Made by a program: the position numbers and the translations under genes. Below are positions 24,141 to 35,316 of a stretch of 64,000 nucleotides of DNA, piece after piece. Every line of letters begins with the position of its first letter. Position 1 is the stretch's first letter. The notes beneath the pieces are model-generated. The model had not been told where the DNA came from. It did no database searches and saw only the letters and a program-made list of their open reading frames with translations. This DNA is from Liriodendron chinense (lineage: Eukaryota; Streptophyta; Magnoliopsida; Magnoliales; Magnoliaceae): NCBI GenBank assembly GCA_003013855.2, contig PVNU02004100.1:1152501-1216500 (forward strand), in the 5' to 3' direction.

Positions 24141-24574
24141 CCAAGAAATCTCACATCCATAATTTCCAAGTTAGAGAGAGAGAAGAAGGAGAAAGAAAGG
24201 AGAGAGAAAGAGAGAAGAAACTAAGAAGAGAAAGATTAGAGGGAGGAACCAAGCTTGGAGGGCCCTAACCATCGTCCGGACCATCTGATCGTCAACCTGA
24301 CCCAATCCAACTTATCATATTTCGAGGTGAGTGTAAGGGGGACATAAACTCCCCATTTTTCCTTATTTACCTTTCATTTTTTTTGGGCCCATCTTGTGAT
24401 GGGCAATCAGATGGATGGGCTGGATCATCCATGAATGGGCCCCACATACCTATAATAATAATAATAAAATAAAAAAAATAAAATAAAAAAAGAAGAGGGC
24501 ACATGCCACTGGACAGAGTGTCCAGGGAATGCTGTTGCCTAGCAGCGCTTGGGCTTTTTGGGCATTGACCATGC

Positions 24575-26480
24575 GACCACTCGTGGGACCCACCTTGATG
24601 CTCGTGTCCAATCTACGCCGTCCGTCTGTTTCTCCAGCCCATTTTATGGCTGGACGTCAAAAATGATGAAGATCAAGATCTCAGGTGGACCACACCATCG
24701 AAAATAGTGGAAATAATGATGCTCACTGTTGAAACTTCTTGGGCCCACCGTTATGTTTGTAGACCCTGTAACCTGTCCAATATTGGACTCTATGGGTTCC
24801 TCATGATCTGGGGAACCTGATGAATGGCGTGGATCTTTCCCAAGTGGGCCCCACTTGATAAATATAAGAAAAAAACTACCAGATGCTAGACGTTCACAGC
24901 GTCAGGGACGTTGGAACTGTCCAGCGTCCAGCGTCAGTGTGGCTGAATGGGTCCCCACTCGTGGGACCCACCTTGATGTTTGTGTTCCATCCACGTCGTC
25001 CATCTGTTTCTCCAGTCACGAACCAGATCCAAATCTTAAGCGGACCGCACCACATGAAACAGTGGAGTAAATGATGTCCACTGTTGAAACTTCCTCGGCC
25101 CACATTGATGTTTGTAGACCAATTCAACCATCCAATATGGGGCTCTTCGGGTCCTCCATGAGTTGGGGAATTTGATGAACGGAGTGGATCACCCTTATGT
25201 GGGCCCCACTCGATCAAAACCAATGAAAAAAAAAAAAGAAAAAAAGGAAAAAAAAAGGGAGGCAAGGCTCCCAGCGTCAGAGACGCTGGGAGCACTGTCA
25301 GGTTGAGTAGCTATCTCGCTACTGAGGTGACGTCACCATCTTCCATGGGCCCCACCGTGTTGTATGTGTTATATCCACATTGTCCATCCATTTGGGGAGA
25401 TCAGTTTAGGGCATGATCTCAAGGATGAGACAGATCCAATTCTCAAGTGGACCCCACTTGAAAGAAAACAGTGACGACTAGTGACCCTACCGTTGAAACC
25501 TTCCTATGGCCCACCATGATGTTTATTTGAGATCCAACCTGTTCATTAGTCCACACACGTGTGGAGGAAGGGAAAACAAAATATCAGCTTGATCGAAAAC
25601 TCAGTTGGGCCCACCTAGAATGTACGTGCCTTATCTATTCCGTCCATTTTGTGGCTGAGCCCAAAATTTAAGCATATCCAAATGTCAAGTGGACCATGCC
25701 ACGGGAAACAGTGGGAATAATGATTTCCACCGTTGAAACCTTCAGGCCCTACAGTGATGTTTATTTGTCATCCAACCTGTTCATAAGATCTATGGATGGA
25801 GGGGAAAACATAAATATCTGCTTGATCCCAACACTTCTTGAGACCCAGCTGGGTATCACGCTGCCCAGCAGGTGGCCCACCCTGTGGGTCTCAACGTGAT
25901 GTATTTGTTTAGTCCCACCATGATGTACCTATTTTTTTCCCGCTGCCCATCTACTTTTCCATGCCACTTAGGATATGGCCCCCAACAATGAGGCAAGTCT
26001 AAACCTCAGATGGACCACATCCGCAGGGAATAGTGGTCATTGATGCCCACCATTGAAAACTTCCTTGGGGCCACTTTATTGTTTATTTTTCATCCAAATA
26101 GAGGTTGTGGGCCCATCTTTGGGTTCCACCTTGATGGATGTATTGTGTATCATGCCACCTGTCTTGATTGATGCGTGGGGCCCAAATTGAGTGGGCTTCA
26201 CTTAGGAAATGGTGGTGAATAAATACCCAACACTGAAAACTTCTTAAGACTGATGATGTATATTTGCTATCCGACCAGTGGGCGGGGCCCACCATGGTCC
26301 TTCCGTTGATATATACGTTTTATCCATGCCGTACACCTATTTTTGTCGGCCTATCTTGTATGTGCAGGCCCAAGTATGGGGCCGATATAGTCTCAAGTGG
26401 GCTATGCCACGAAGACCTTTACATTTCCAATGGGGCCCACAGTCCGGGTCCCACACTCTGTATATATATTGGGCTATTTA
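24575..26480. repeat. Array of degenerate GGGCCCACC-type repeat units in the 3' LTR
   Basis: About seven diverged units begin near 24580, 24957, 25345, 25605, 25877, 26110 and 26285. Each opens with a GGGCCCACCTTGATGT-like block, then a TTTATCCAYRCCGTCCATC-like block, AAACCTCAAGTGGACCACA and TGTTGAAACTTC. The same blocks recur outside this element at about 32.0, 33.7 and 56.7 kb, so the family is dispersed as well as tandem. Confidence 0.75.
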
Positions 26481-27786
26481 AGGCCAACATTTCATGATAT
26501 GTCTGGTAACATGCTAGTATACTTAGCTTGATACCTCACACTGATAATATGCTTAGTATAATGAATACCATGCTCATTCATATGCCCATACGCGTCATTT
26601 GTATGCCTGTTATGGATCACGATTAATCATAGCATATGCTAGTTGGCTTGTTATACTTAGGGGGACCCGTGCGAGACAGGGTCGCCCCACATGATTGCGT
26701 AGTATGCGTAAGTTTGGTGCATAAATTGGATTGTGTGACTCATGCATTTCACATTATGTATGTCACGATCGCCTTCACACTCTAACAGCATTGGGGTGGT
26801 GGCCATCATAGTCATATCGTGGTTGACAGTAATGGACACCGAAACTTGTTCTAGCACGTGGGCGCTATGGATGTCCTTGGGTGAAAGTCCCTAAACCTTG
26901 TGGTACCAGTAGGATGCTCCAACGTCGAGACCGAGTGGATAACATGAGCGCCAGAGTGCCAAATACCAGTAGGCCGCGTCTCCCACTGTGTCGAGGTCGA
27001 TTGGAAAGGGGTGTGACCTTATCTGCCCGGGTGCAGTGGGCTATAAGCTAGGTCGAGTCTGACCAACTCATGAAATGGGTCCGCTATCGACGAGCCGGGT
27101 GGGCATTGGCATACCACTGATGAGGCGGATAGTGAGGTCTCTTCTACTCGCTTGGTTATGCGCGCGATGCGCGGCGGCCAGTATCAAAGTGTACTAGACC
27201 CCGGTGATGTCCCAGATGAGAACTATTTTGATATGTGGATTAGTTGAGGATTGACGTGTTTGCATTGCATCTATAGCATGTAACACTAGGCCATGTAAGC
27301 CTTTGCATCGCATAGCCTTGGGATGGCTGACAGCATTCATGAGCTTGGTAACTTAGCCCTCTACTACTTTCGCTTACTTTGATATCTGTATACTTGTCAT
27401 ATGCATCACACGCGCACACACGCACTCTACTGAGCTTCTTTAGAAGCTTATGCGCATTTGTTTACGCTGTAGGTACCAGAGCACATCAACAGCGTTGAGC
27501 GCATTTCATGTATCTGCTATTTTGAGCTTTTGCTACATTTTGTATTTCCCTTTCCAGCACTGTACTCATCAAACTTATTAGTGGATATCTGATGATGTTT
27601 TATGGTTTTGATTATGCTCCTTTAAAAAAAAAAATTTATCCCTGAAAATCCTCCTAGTAGGATCCCAGGATCGGAACTTGGCATATGAGAACTAGGAGCC
27701 GAGAATGGGGTACTACGGAGGCTGTTGGCACCAAGGTCGGCGATCGAAAATTTAGTGAGCCCGGTCCCCGGGTTTGGGGCGTGACA

Positions 27787-27905
27787 CAATCAAATCCAGA
27801 TGCACCATCCTAACAAGCAGAAAACAACCTTCATCACCGACAAAGCTCTTTATTGCTATAAGGTCATGCCCTTCGGCTTGAAGAATGCGGGGGCCACTAC
27901 CAGAA
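27787..27905 (+). pseudogene. Reverse transcriptase continuation of the Tat-type host
   Basis: After the CAATC duplication the frame reads KTTFITDKALYCYKVMPFGL and KNAGAT, the RT motif that follows DAYSGYNQI in Tat elements. This proves that the halves at 17.4 and 27.8 kb were once joined. Sequence identity to RT ends at about 27905. Confidence 0.85.
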
Positions 27906-28275
27906 AAATGACTTTTCCCCCTGGTCCCAGCTTTTTTGTGCTTGAGTAACTTATGAAAATTGAACCACTGAGTTAGCTACTCACTCCTACTCTGGGACGG
28001 TGTTTTAAAACACCAACCAACCAAATGCACTAGATGAGGCTTTATTAGACCGATTGATGGGACTACTTTTTATGAGATCTGGTACTGTATATTTTAGATT
28101 TAGCTCACTTAAATTCAATTTTATCTTTATTTCATTGCTTAGATTGACCTATCATTATGAGTCGATGCCACGTGAAACAATCGCTTGCATATCATACACT
28201 TGCATATGCATGAGTGACTCTCGAGATATCAGGAATCGAGTTTGTGCTTGACCCCTGAAACTTCGGGCTGTTACA
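27906..28275 (+). mobile_element. LTR 3'-end fragment, unclassified Gypsy-like
   Basis: The segment ends CTTCGGGCTGTTACA, a typical plant LTR terminus, and joins the truncated RT on its left. No second LTR, PBS or target duplication was found. It may be the remaining part of an element whose insertion or recombination removed the 3' half of the Tat-type host. Confidence 0.45.
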
Positions 28276-28280
28276 AATCT

Positions 28281-29150
28281 AAAGTGGGTCCCATCTTTTG
28301 GACAGGTTAATTCAATTTGCGTATATACAAAAATAACATGCATTTGATTCTTTGCAAAGAGACCAAGTTAGTTTGACGGTCCCATCATTTGGACAAGTTA
28401 ATTCGATTTATGTTCATACAAAAAATAAAACGCATTTGATTCTTGGAAAGCAGACCAAGTTGGTTTGACCAATCGAAAGTAGGCCCGTCGTTTGGACAAG
28501 TTAATTTAATTTACGTACATACAAAAAAATAGCTACTCTTTGATTCCTTGCAAGCAAACCAAGTTAATTTGATGAATCAAAAGTGGGTCCCATCATTTGG
28601 ACAAGTTAATTTGATTTACGGACATATAAAAAATAAAACGCATTTGATTCTTTGCAAGTAGGCCAAGTTAATTTGACCGATCAAAACTGGGTCCCATCAT
28701 TTGGATAGGTTAATTTGAATTACATGCAAACAAAAAATAAAATGCATTTGATTCTTTGCAAGCACACCAAGTTAATTTCACCAATGAAAAGTGGGTTCCA
28801 TCGCTTGGACTGGTTAATTTGATTTACATACATACAAAAAATAAAACTCATTTGATTCTTTCCAAGCATACCAAGTTAATCTGACCAATCAAAAGTGGGT
28901 CCCATCATTTGGACACGTTAATTTGCTTTACGTACATACAAAAATAAAACACATTTGATTCTTTGCAAGCATACTAATTTAATTTGACCAATCAAAAGTG
29001 GGTCCATCATTTGGACAGGTTAATTTGATTAAGTACATACAAAAATAAAACGCGTTTAATTCTTTACTAGCGGATCAAGTTAATTTGAGCATTCAAAAGT
29101 GGATCCTATCATTTAGACAGGTTAATTTGATTTACGTACATATAAAATTG
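28281..29150. repeat. Tandem array, nine units of about 104 bp
   Basis: Units start with GTGGGTCCCATCATTTGGAC-like sequence at about 28284, 28378, 28479, 28583, 28687, 28791, 28895, 28999 and 29099. Five consecutive intervals are exactly 104 bp and the others are 94-101. Each unit continues TTAATTTGATTTACG, CATACAAAAAATAAA and GCATTTGATTCTTTGCAAGC. Units differ by scattered substitutions. The array is satellite-like and has no spacers of unrelated sequence. Confidence 0.92.
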
Positions 29151-29345
29151 AAATGAATGCTTATTAGCTGTTAAAGTTGTTGGGTTTTGAATATTTCTTT
29201 AATAAAATAAGAAGCAAATGTTCATTGCGGGCATACCAAGTTAAATAAATTCATTGAGGGGCCTGTGTAAGGTATAATCGCCCATGTCCAAAATCCAAGT
29301 GGATGGCATGTGTTAGAGATCCAAATCATTCATTAGGTAAAATAC

Positions 29346-29657
29346 TGTTGTGTCACACCTAAAAGGCGGACCTGTTAGGTGGAGTGACCCCAGTATATAT
29401 GAAGACAAACCCTGCCTCCCTCCCAACAAATGTGGGACAAACCAACAATCCCCCTCCCCAGGGGGTGCAACATGCATGCACGAGGGCCTCCCCCCCTTCT
29501 TGCCTACATGGACCTAGGGCATGGCTTGGCAGATAACCTTGGATCTGATACCACTGTTGTGTCACACCCAAAAGGTTAGCCCATTAGGTGGAGTGACCCA
29601 AGTATATATGAAGACAAACCCTAGCCTCCCTCCTAACCGATGTGGGACAAACCAACA
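29346..29657 (-). mobile_element. Complete TRIM retrotransposon, 312 bp
   Basis: Two direct repeats of 102 and 103 bp (29346-29447 and 29555-29657) begin TGTTGTGTCACACC and end GGGACAAACCAACA. They are flanked by the 5-bp duplication AATAC (29341-29345, 29658-29662). Read on the minus strand, the internal 107 bp starts with the primer site TGGTATCAGATCC (29541-29553) and ends in a G-rich PPT (29448-29465). With no coding sequence and such short LTRs this is a terminal-repeat retrotransposon in miniature, which needs proteins from another element. Confidence 0.9.
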
Positions 29658-29662
29658 AATAC

Positions 29663-30336
29663 TACCTTAAAATATTGTTGAGATAAAATGGACGGTTAAA
29701 AAAAAAGGTTCATTGAGGGGCCGGTTTAAGGTATAATAGCCCATGTCAATTGGTTTGTTAATCCGACAGGTCAAACATTTATGAGAAAAAAATGGACGGT
29801 TAATTAATAAAGGTCCAGCAATCTAAATTCAACGGATATGTGCAGTTCACTCGATGGCATGCTACCTTAGACACTGAAAAAAATGCCATGGACCAAAAAT
29901 AATGTTGGTTTGCTAATCAAGCAGGCCCAACTAGGAACAAAAAATGGGCAGTTAGGAAAAAGGCCCGACACTCCAAATTCAATGGACGTGCGGTTTGCTA
30001 GATGCGTATAGTATTTTTTTTTTCTTCTTCTTAATATGGCATATTAATAGTGTGCACTACGTGATGAATGGCCCACTGATATGTGTGTCATTTGCCCGGA
30101 TCTTGGACATGGATTCCACTCCCAAGGGGCACCTCATTAAATCATCACCCTAAAACACATTGAGAAAGAACAAAGGAAAAGGCTTTGATTCTTCCGGTAT
30201 GGATTTTGATTCATGCAATCATAAATTATAAACATGCTACACCCTAACTCAAAGTGAACCGTCAAAATGATAGGCCACTTCAAATGGCTCATAAACTTAT
30301 AATTATTGTTCAGGTAATCAACATCACGAGTAACTA
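29663..30336. other. Unassigned sequence with internal repeats
   Basis: A TTCATTGAGGGGCC...AAGGTATAAT block occurs at about 29240 and 29710, on both sides of the TRIM. ATGGACGGTTA and GCCCGACA-type motifs recur between 29680 and 29990. No gene is seen. Confidence 0.4.
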
Positions 30337-30345
30337 AAATACAAT

Positions 30346-30905
30346 GGGACTTTTTACCAAAAAATTCCTTCCAAATGCTGATTTTATCAAATAATGCCTC
30401 CCTAAACCGATTTTAAGGGACACTGATCCTTGGAGATATTACTCCCATGTATATATTTTTTTTCTTTAAAAAGTGATAAGCTTGAGAATTGTGGGACCCT
30501 TGTGGTATGTGCACGGCACCTAATGCGTTCAACATATGCACCTCTCTATGGTGAAGAGTCGAACAAAAGTATGGTGGTTGAGTAATCTGAGATGGGCTAC
30601 ACGTGAATTTAGATGATTTTTATTAGTGTATATTTTTTCTTTGATAGTCCACCTTTGGGTTGGATCTGCCTATAATTTTCATTCATTTAATCTTTGTGAT
30701 AGAATTTATCTATTGGATGGGTTGGAAGTCATAAAACCACAGCTTGGGCTCCACAATTCTCGACTTTATCACTTTTTAAAGATAAAATAAATAAGCGAAA
30801 TTTTATAATTTCATCCCTAGAAAGATACTCCACCCTATTTTTTTACTCCTGGATGCATAATTTTGTAAAATTCCCACTCCCAATTAATTTTGTGGTAAAT
30901 TTTCC
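30346..30905. mobile_element. Mutator-like MITE, 560 bp
   Basis: The ends are long imperfect inverted repeats: GGGACTTTTTACC on the left against the complement of GGTAAATTTTCC on the right. A second, stronger inner inverted block has CTTTAAAAAGTGATAA (about 30465) against TTATCACTTTTTAAAG (about 30765). The flanks are AAATACAAT (30337-30345) and AAATATAAT (30906-30914), a 9-bp target duplication with one mismatch, as expected for Mutator-like elements. No transposase is present. Confidence 0.7.
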
Positions 30906-30914
30906 AAATATAAT

Positions 30915-31935
30915 TGACGTTCCGAGTTCAATGGATTTTGTCCAATCAATGTGATTTTGGTGTTATGACCCATGTACCAAGGGTCCAATGATTTAGATGG
31001 TCTAACTTGAATTACATGGATGCATCATCCACAATTTTCAAGTGCATATACATCAATATCTGTTGGAAAAAAAGAAAAAAGAAAAAAAGTGGTGTTATAC
31101 TTGGAAGAAACAAGGAGACGGACCCCCTCCTTTTTTTTGAAATATTCTAGCCAGTGCAAAGAAGTGAAATTGCAAAATTTCTCAAGGATAGAATGAAATT
31201 ACAGCTCTGATTTTCAACACCAAGATTGCACTTCTAAGTGTGGAGCCCATGTTCAAGTATTGGACATTGATATTCATTAGAAATACTCGGAAATGCTTGC
31301 TAAAAGGAGGGTAGACATACATGCCAAAGAGAATGGCCGGAAGAAGTTGGAAATTGTTAGAGAGTAAGTATTGGAATGGATTGCCTAGGATTTATAGATC
31401 CTTCACAGACATTGTGGTTGCTTGGACAGTTACTCCAATGCCTATTATAGACATCATCACACACACCCTTTCAATCACAACTCTCTGCCCAGTTAGTATG
31501 CCTTGTAATTGGTCATGCCTTTCATATGGCATGCATCTCATTATCATTTTTTAGATAAAGATAGTTATTCAACCGATATTATATGGCAAGACATGTAACT
31601 AACAACTGAATCCTAGTCAGCCAAACCAGTGACATTTGTGCAGCACCTAACAGCTACTATGATTGGACCCTTAACTCACAGCTTCACACTTGGTTGAACC
31701 CTGAATGTAAATCTACATTCTTGAAAACTACAAATTCAATAGTTAATACGTTGTTTGGTTTGGATTTGATGTTTTCCAAGGAAATGTTAAAAGGTTAGTA
31801 GTCATATTACGAGTTTATATTTGACGTTTCTTTTCGTGAAATGGTTGTACTCGTTTTCTATCCTTGGAAAAGGAAATTGATAAGTTGAATCAGGGGATTT
31901 CAATTTCTTTTTCAAGGTTTTCCACCAATCCAAAC
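30915..31935. other. Unassigned AT-rich intergenic sequence
   Basis: I see no gene, RNA or repeat structure that I can name here. Confidence 0.3.
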
Positions 31936-32260
31936 CTACAATGCAATGCACGGGGCCCAATGTGATGTATGAAGGACACGCAATCCTCCCATCATGTAAT
32001 CTCCCTAAGGTTTTCTTTGAACCCAAAGATTAGGCTGATCCAAAACTCAAGTGGGCCACACCACAGGGAACAGCTGAGATGGGGACCATTAAAAACCTTT
32101 CAGATTATGTGCAAGGACCTCCTATATTGGCATCCAATCTATTAATAAGCTGCGTTCCACTAGAATGAATGGACACCCAAAAGTAAGGCCATTTCAAAGC
32201 CCTATTGCGCCACACCACATGATTTTAGAGGTCTAAGGCATGGTTTTATATGGTCTGGCC
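31936..32260. repeat. Dispersed GGGCCCAATGTGATGTATG-type repeat, degenerate copy
   Basis: Blocks shared with the array in the chromovirus 3' LTR are present in the same order: GGGGCCCAATGTGATGTATG, AAAACTCAAGTGGGCCACAC, CACAGGGAACAG and a later GGCATCCAATCTATTAATAAG. The copy is degenerate and not delimited by a target duplication. Confidence 0.55.
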
Positions 32261-33639
32261 ACAACATTTTTAGATGTTAAACACGTAACTGGAGCATGAT
32301 GAACAATTACAGTTCCAAGTCTAGGATCATGAAATGTATTTATTGAAAAGAAAACCAAAACCAGATATTGGGATCAAGCACATACCTTGGTTCACCTCCC
32401 CACTTCTTTCTCTTATGTGTGTGCTACAAACAGGAAGCCTCACAGTTTTTTGAGCTTAATATAGAACTGGTCAAGAGTTTCTCTTATTTATATCTTTGTT
32501 TCTCACCAACTGTACAAATCATATTCACTAGGAACCACTTCCATTCCTTATCTTAGCCTCTTAATATTAGGTTTCCTATAGTGATTGGGTTTTAGAGTCT
32601 TAAGAACCTTTTTTTTTTGAAACATGAGGCATGCATGTGCATGTGGGCTACCTACTTATGGACAGTTCAAACATTCGGTCATCCAGATTTTTTTATGCCT
32701 TGGAGAACATGAGGGTGGCACACATGACGGACGGATTCAATGTCATCCACACATCATGGTGGTCCAGACATCGTGTTGTAGGTTAAGCTCAATTAACGAA
32801 GCTTTGTAGTGGATCAGGCCTCTTCAATGAAATAAGCAAGCATCAAGCATACCATATTAATCAAATTTTCTAGCATTGGATGCATCCAAAACCAATGCGA
32901 GAACTTGGTCATCTTATTAACAATAATAATAAGCAGCACAAAATCAGTCTATGGACAACTTGGAAATGACAGGATATGAAACATCAGATGATTTGACCAT
33001 ACTATTCCTCCCATGAAAACATTTGTTCATGAATGCTTTGTTCAACTACCAATCAATGCTACAATTCCATGATGCCGTGTTTTTTTTTTTTTTCAGTTAA
33101 GAGGAAAAGAACAATCAAGCAGCTCCTATTGAGCTCAAAATCATTTCTTAAAGACAACATGGGAACAATTCTTCCCCATCATTACGCATGCACAGCTCAC
33201 TTCCGCCCATGCAAATTTCGCCAATAGATTATTCTTTTCATTGCCTCTTCCATATTGCTAGTACTCCATTTTCTTCATGGCAAACATATTAGAGTCCATA
33301 TTCTTCAACCATTCTTCCCTACAAGAAATGAAATGGAAGTTCCACTCTTAGTAGCACCTGGACAAAATCATGTCAAAGCTAAAACAAGTATGCTTTTATG
33401 TTTTGAGTTTGCACCATGTATGTGTCCAAAATGCTTCCTGTTGAGAATCCAATGGCAACAACCGACATGTCATCCTGTAAATGATACAAGCAGTTAAAAA
33501 GAATATTAGACACATCCCTTACTATTTGATCCCATGGAGAAGTTCATGTGCTGGAACTTCGTTGAATTGATTCAAGAGTAATGCTATGGCAATTCACCCT
33601 ATTATTCGGAAATGCATCCTCTGCTCCGCATGTAATTGT
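32261..33639. other. Unassigned intergenic sequence
   Basis: Short frames only. None shows a recognisable domain. A T12 run is at about 33080. Confidence 0.3.
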
Positions 33640-34030
33640 GTGAAGCAGTGGGTGCGACATAAATACCTATGGAGCCCATCATAATGGTTTTTATTAAATC
33701 CAATCTGTTGATCATTTGCAACAAATCATTATAAGACATGATCCCAGAAATCAGATCCATCTAAAACTTAAGTGGGTCACACCACAAGGAACAACAAGAT
33801 GGGATGCACAACATTGAAATCTTCCGAGGACCCACTGAAGTCTTGGATAAAGCGAATATTTGGTTTTTCACTTCATCCTCCATATACTCTCCTTATGAAC
33901 AGGTTGAATGTCATATAAACATCACAGTGGCCCCCTAGAAGATTTCAACGACGGATGTCTCTGTTCCCTCGTTTGTCTATGGTGTGGCCCACCTGAGTTT
34001 TAGATAAGCATGATTTTTTCGGCCTACCTC
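33640..34030. repeat. Dispersed GGGCCCACC-type repeat, near-complete unit
   Basis: The order of blocks is GGAGCCCATCATAATGG, AAACTTAAGTGGGTCACACC, ACATTGAAATCTTC, CCTTATGAACAGGTTGAATG, ATAAACATCACAGTGGCCCC and GATTTCAACGACGG. The second half resembles an inverted or paired version of the first, so the full unit may be palindromic in layout. Confidence 0.55.
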
Positions 34031-34695
34031 CTAAAATGTTGACTCGGGTGATGGACAAATTGGATGTCACTAAGGTTAGTTATACCAGTTTCGGTGGGAG
34101 TAACAGTGCCGAACAAAACTGATACATGTAACGGCTCTAATGGTAAAAAAAAATCTAAAAAACGTTAGAAAAATCCAAGATATTTATGATGTGTAATGGT
34201 TCACTCTTTGGTAAGAATTCTGTCTCAGCTTGGCTGATGATTTTATTAAACCAATAGGCTTAGACTGAACCCAAATTGACATAAAAATCATACAAGCCAT
34301 GACACTCATCCTACTAATGCACAATTCTAAGCATTTAACATCGTTCTTCCAAGTTAAAGAAAAAAAAATTAAAATTCAATTTGAATAAATATCGTCACCA
34401 ATTTGAGGGACCACTTGAATGCTCTAAAATCAACCACAAACTCATGTAATCTATGGCACAAATCCCAATAATGCATATCCATTAGCATTTGATATCATTC
34501 TTCCCAAGAAATTTTAGGAAAAAATTAGAATTGAATTTGGAAGAATAGCGTAGTCAATATGGGGGACCACTTAAATGCCTCCAAATTGGCCTAAAATTCA
34601 TGCAATCAATTGCACCCATCTCACTAATAAATGGGCTCCAAATTATGCTTATTTCACCATCTGAATATCTAGTTGGTGAATGTTTATTGGATAGT
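34031..34695. other. Unassigned AT-rich sequence with internal duplication
   Basis: A segment with GGGACCACTTGAATGC, CTCATGTAATC and AATCCCAATAATGCA repeats in diverged form between about 34280 and 34640 (spacing about 150 bp). No gene is seen. Confidence 0.35.
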
Positions 34696-35316
34696 TAATG
34701 CAGGGGCATTTTCACACCGGGCTCGAGTGGGGTGGCTTGTGAGATGCGGGGGCACACTCGAGGTAGGTGGCCCATGTGATGTGGGTGGCTCGTATAATGC
34801 GGGCCCCACCTGTGTGAAGCAGTTGGCTAGTGTGATGCGAACCCATGTGAAGTGGGGCCCACGAAGGAGGGTTCGACCAAGGGCCTAGCCTGTGTGAAGC
34901 AGGAGCTTGGGCTATGAGATAAAGGGATTGATTCACCACGCTCTATCAATTCGAGCTTTTAGAGCAAGTGGTTAGTCGTCCTACGTCAAAGTGGAATCAG
35001 AGCGGGAGGTCTTATGTTCGAGATTCCTCACCAGGGGGATTAATGCAGGGGCATTTTCACACTGGGCTCGAGTGGGGTGGCTTGTGAAATGCGGGGGCAC
35101 ACTTGGGGTGGGTGGCTCATGTGATGCGAGCCCCTCCCGTGTGAGGCGGGTGACTAGTATGATACGAACCCATGTGAAGTGTGGCCCACGAAGGAGGGTT
35201 TGGCCTGAGGGCCTGGCCTGTGTGAAGCAGGAGCTTAGGCTATGAGATAAAGGGATTGATTCACCACGCTCTATTAGTTCGAGCTTTTAGAGAAAGTGGT
35301 TAGTCGTCCTGCATCA
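34696..35316 (+). mobile_element. TRIM-like element with a 52-bp internal region
   Basis: Direct repeats of 293 bp (34696-34988) and 276 bp (35041-35316) begin TAATGCAGGGGCATTTTCAC and end with CCTACGTCA or CCTGCATCA. The 52 bp between them hold a primer-site-like TGGAATCAGAGC (34992-35003, one base from TGGTATCAGAGC) and end CCAGGGGGAT, which could be a PPT. ATGCAGG at the start and CCTGCAT at the end are complementary tips. No target duplication is evident and there is no coding sequence. Its internal region is even shorter than that of the 312-bp TRIM. Confidence 0.7.

Larger units (their letters stand above)
17429..27786 (+). mobile_element. Tekay/Del-type chromovirus (Ty3/Gypsy), full structure, decayed
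   Basis: The insertion is 10,358 bp. It begins TGTAACACCCG, ends GGGGCGTGACA and is flanked by the target duplication CAATC (17424-17428 and 27787-27791). From left to right it has a 5' LTR, a tRNA-Met-type PBS, gag with a CCHC knuckle, protease, RT with FIDD, RNase H, integrase with DD35E, a chromodomain, a PPT and a 3' LTR. The chromodomain and domain order place it in the chromoviruses, and the chromodomain type and LTR tips fit Tekay/Del. Several stops and frameshifts inactivate it. It lies in the same orientation as its host. Confidence 0.92.
23629..27786 (+). repeat. 3' LTR of the chromovirus, 4158 bp
   Basis: It begins TGTAACACCCG and ends GGGGCGTGACA. It matches the 5' LTR from 23629 to about 24587 and from about 27263 to the end. 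The middle block (24588-27262) is absent from the 5' LTR. Part of this middle block (about 26655-26700, GGGGGACCCGTGCGAGACAG) resembles sequence in the 4-kb solo LTR (about 46430), which suggests it is original LTR sequence. Confidence 0.9.
11325..27905 (+). mobile_element. Tat-type Ty3/Gypsy retrotransposon, truncated, host of two insertions
   Basis: A 5' LTR and PBS are followed by gag, an aspartic protease and the beginning of RT. The element is interrupted by a solo LTR (13443-15953) and by a full chromovirus (17429-27786). The RT reading resumes exactly after the second insertion (27787-27905) and then stops at a junction with unrelated LTR sequence. The rest of RT, RNase H, integrase and the 3' LTR are missing. 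About 3.7 kb of its own sequence remains. Stops and frameshifts make it a dead copy. Confidence 0.8.

Noticed and set aside
23824..24162. Pro/Lys-rich ORF in the 3' LTR
   Set aside because: It is created by the poly-C and poly-A runs.
28281..29150. Possible CRISPR-like array
   Set aside because: The whole ~104-bp unit is repeated with no unique spacers, and the DNA is plant.
29359..29571. 70-codon minus-strand ORF
   Set aside because: It runs across the TRIM PBS and LTRs and is incidental.
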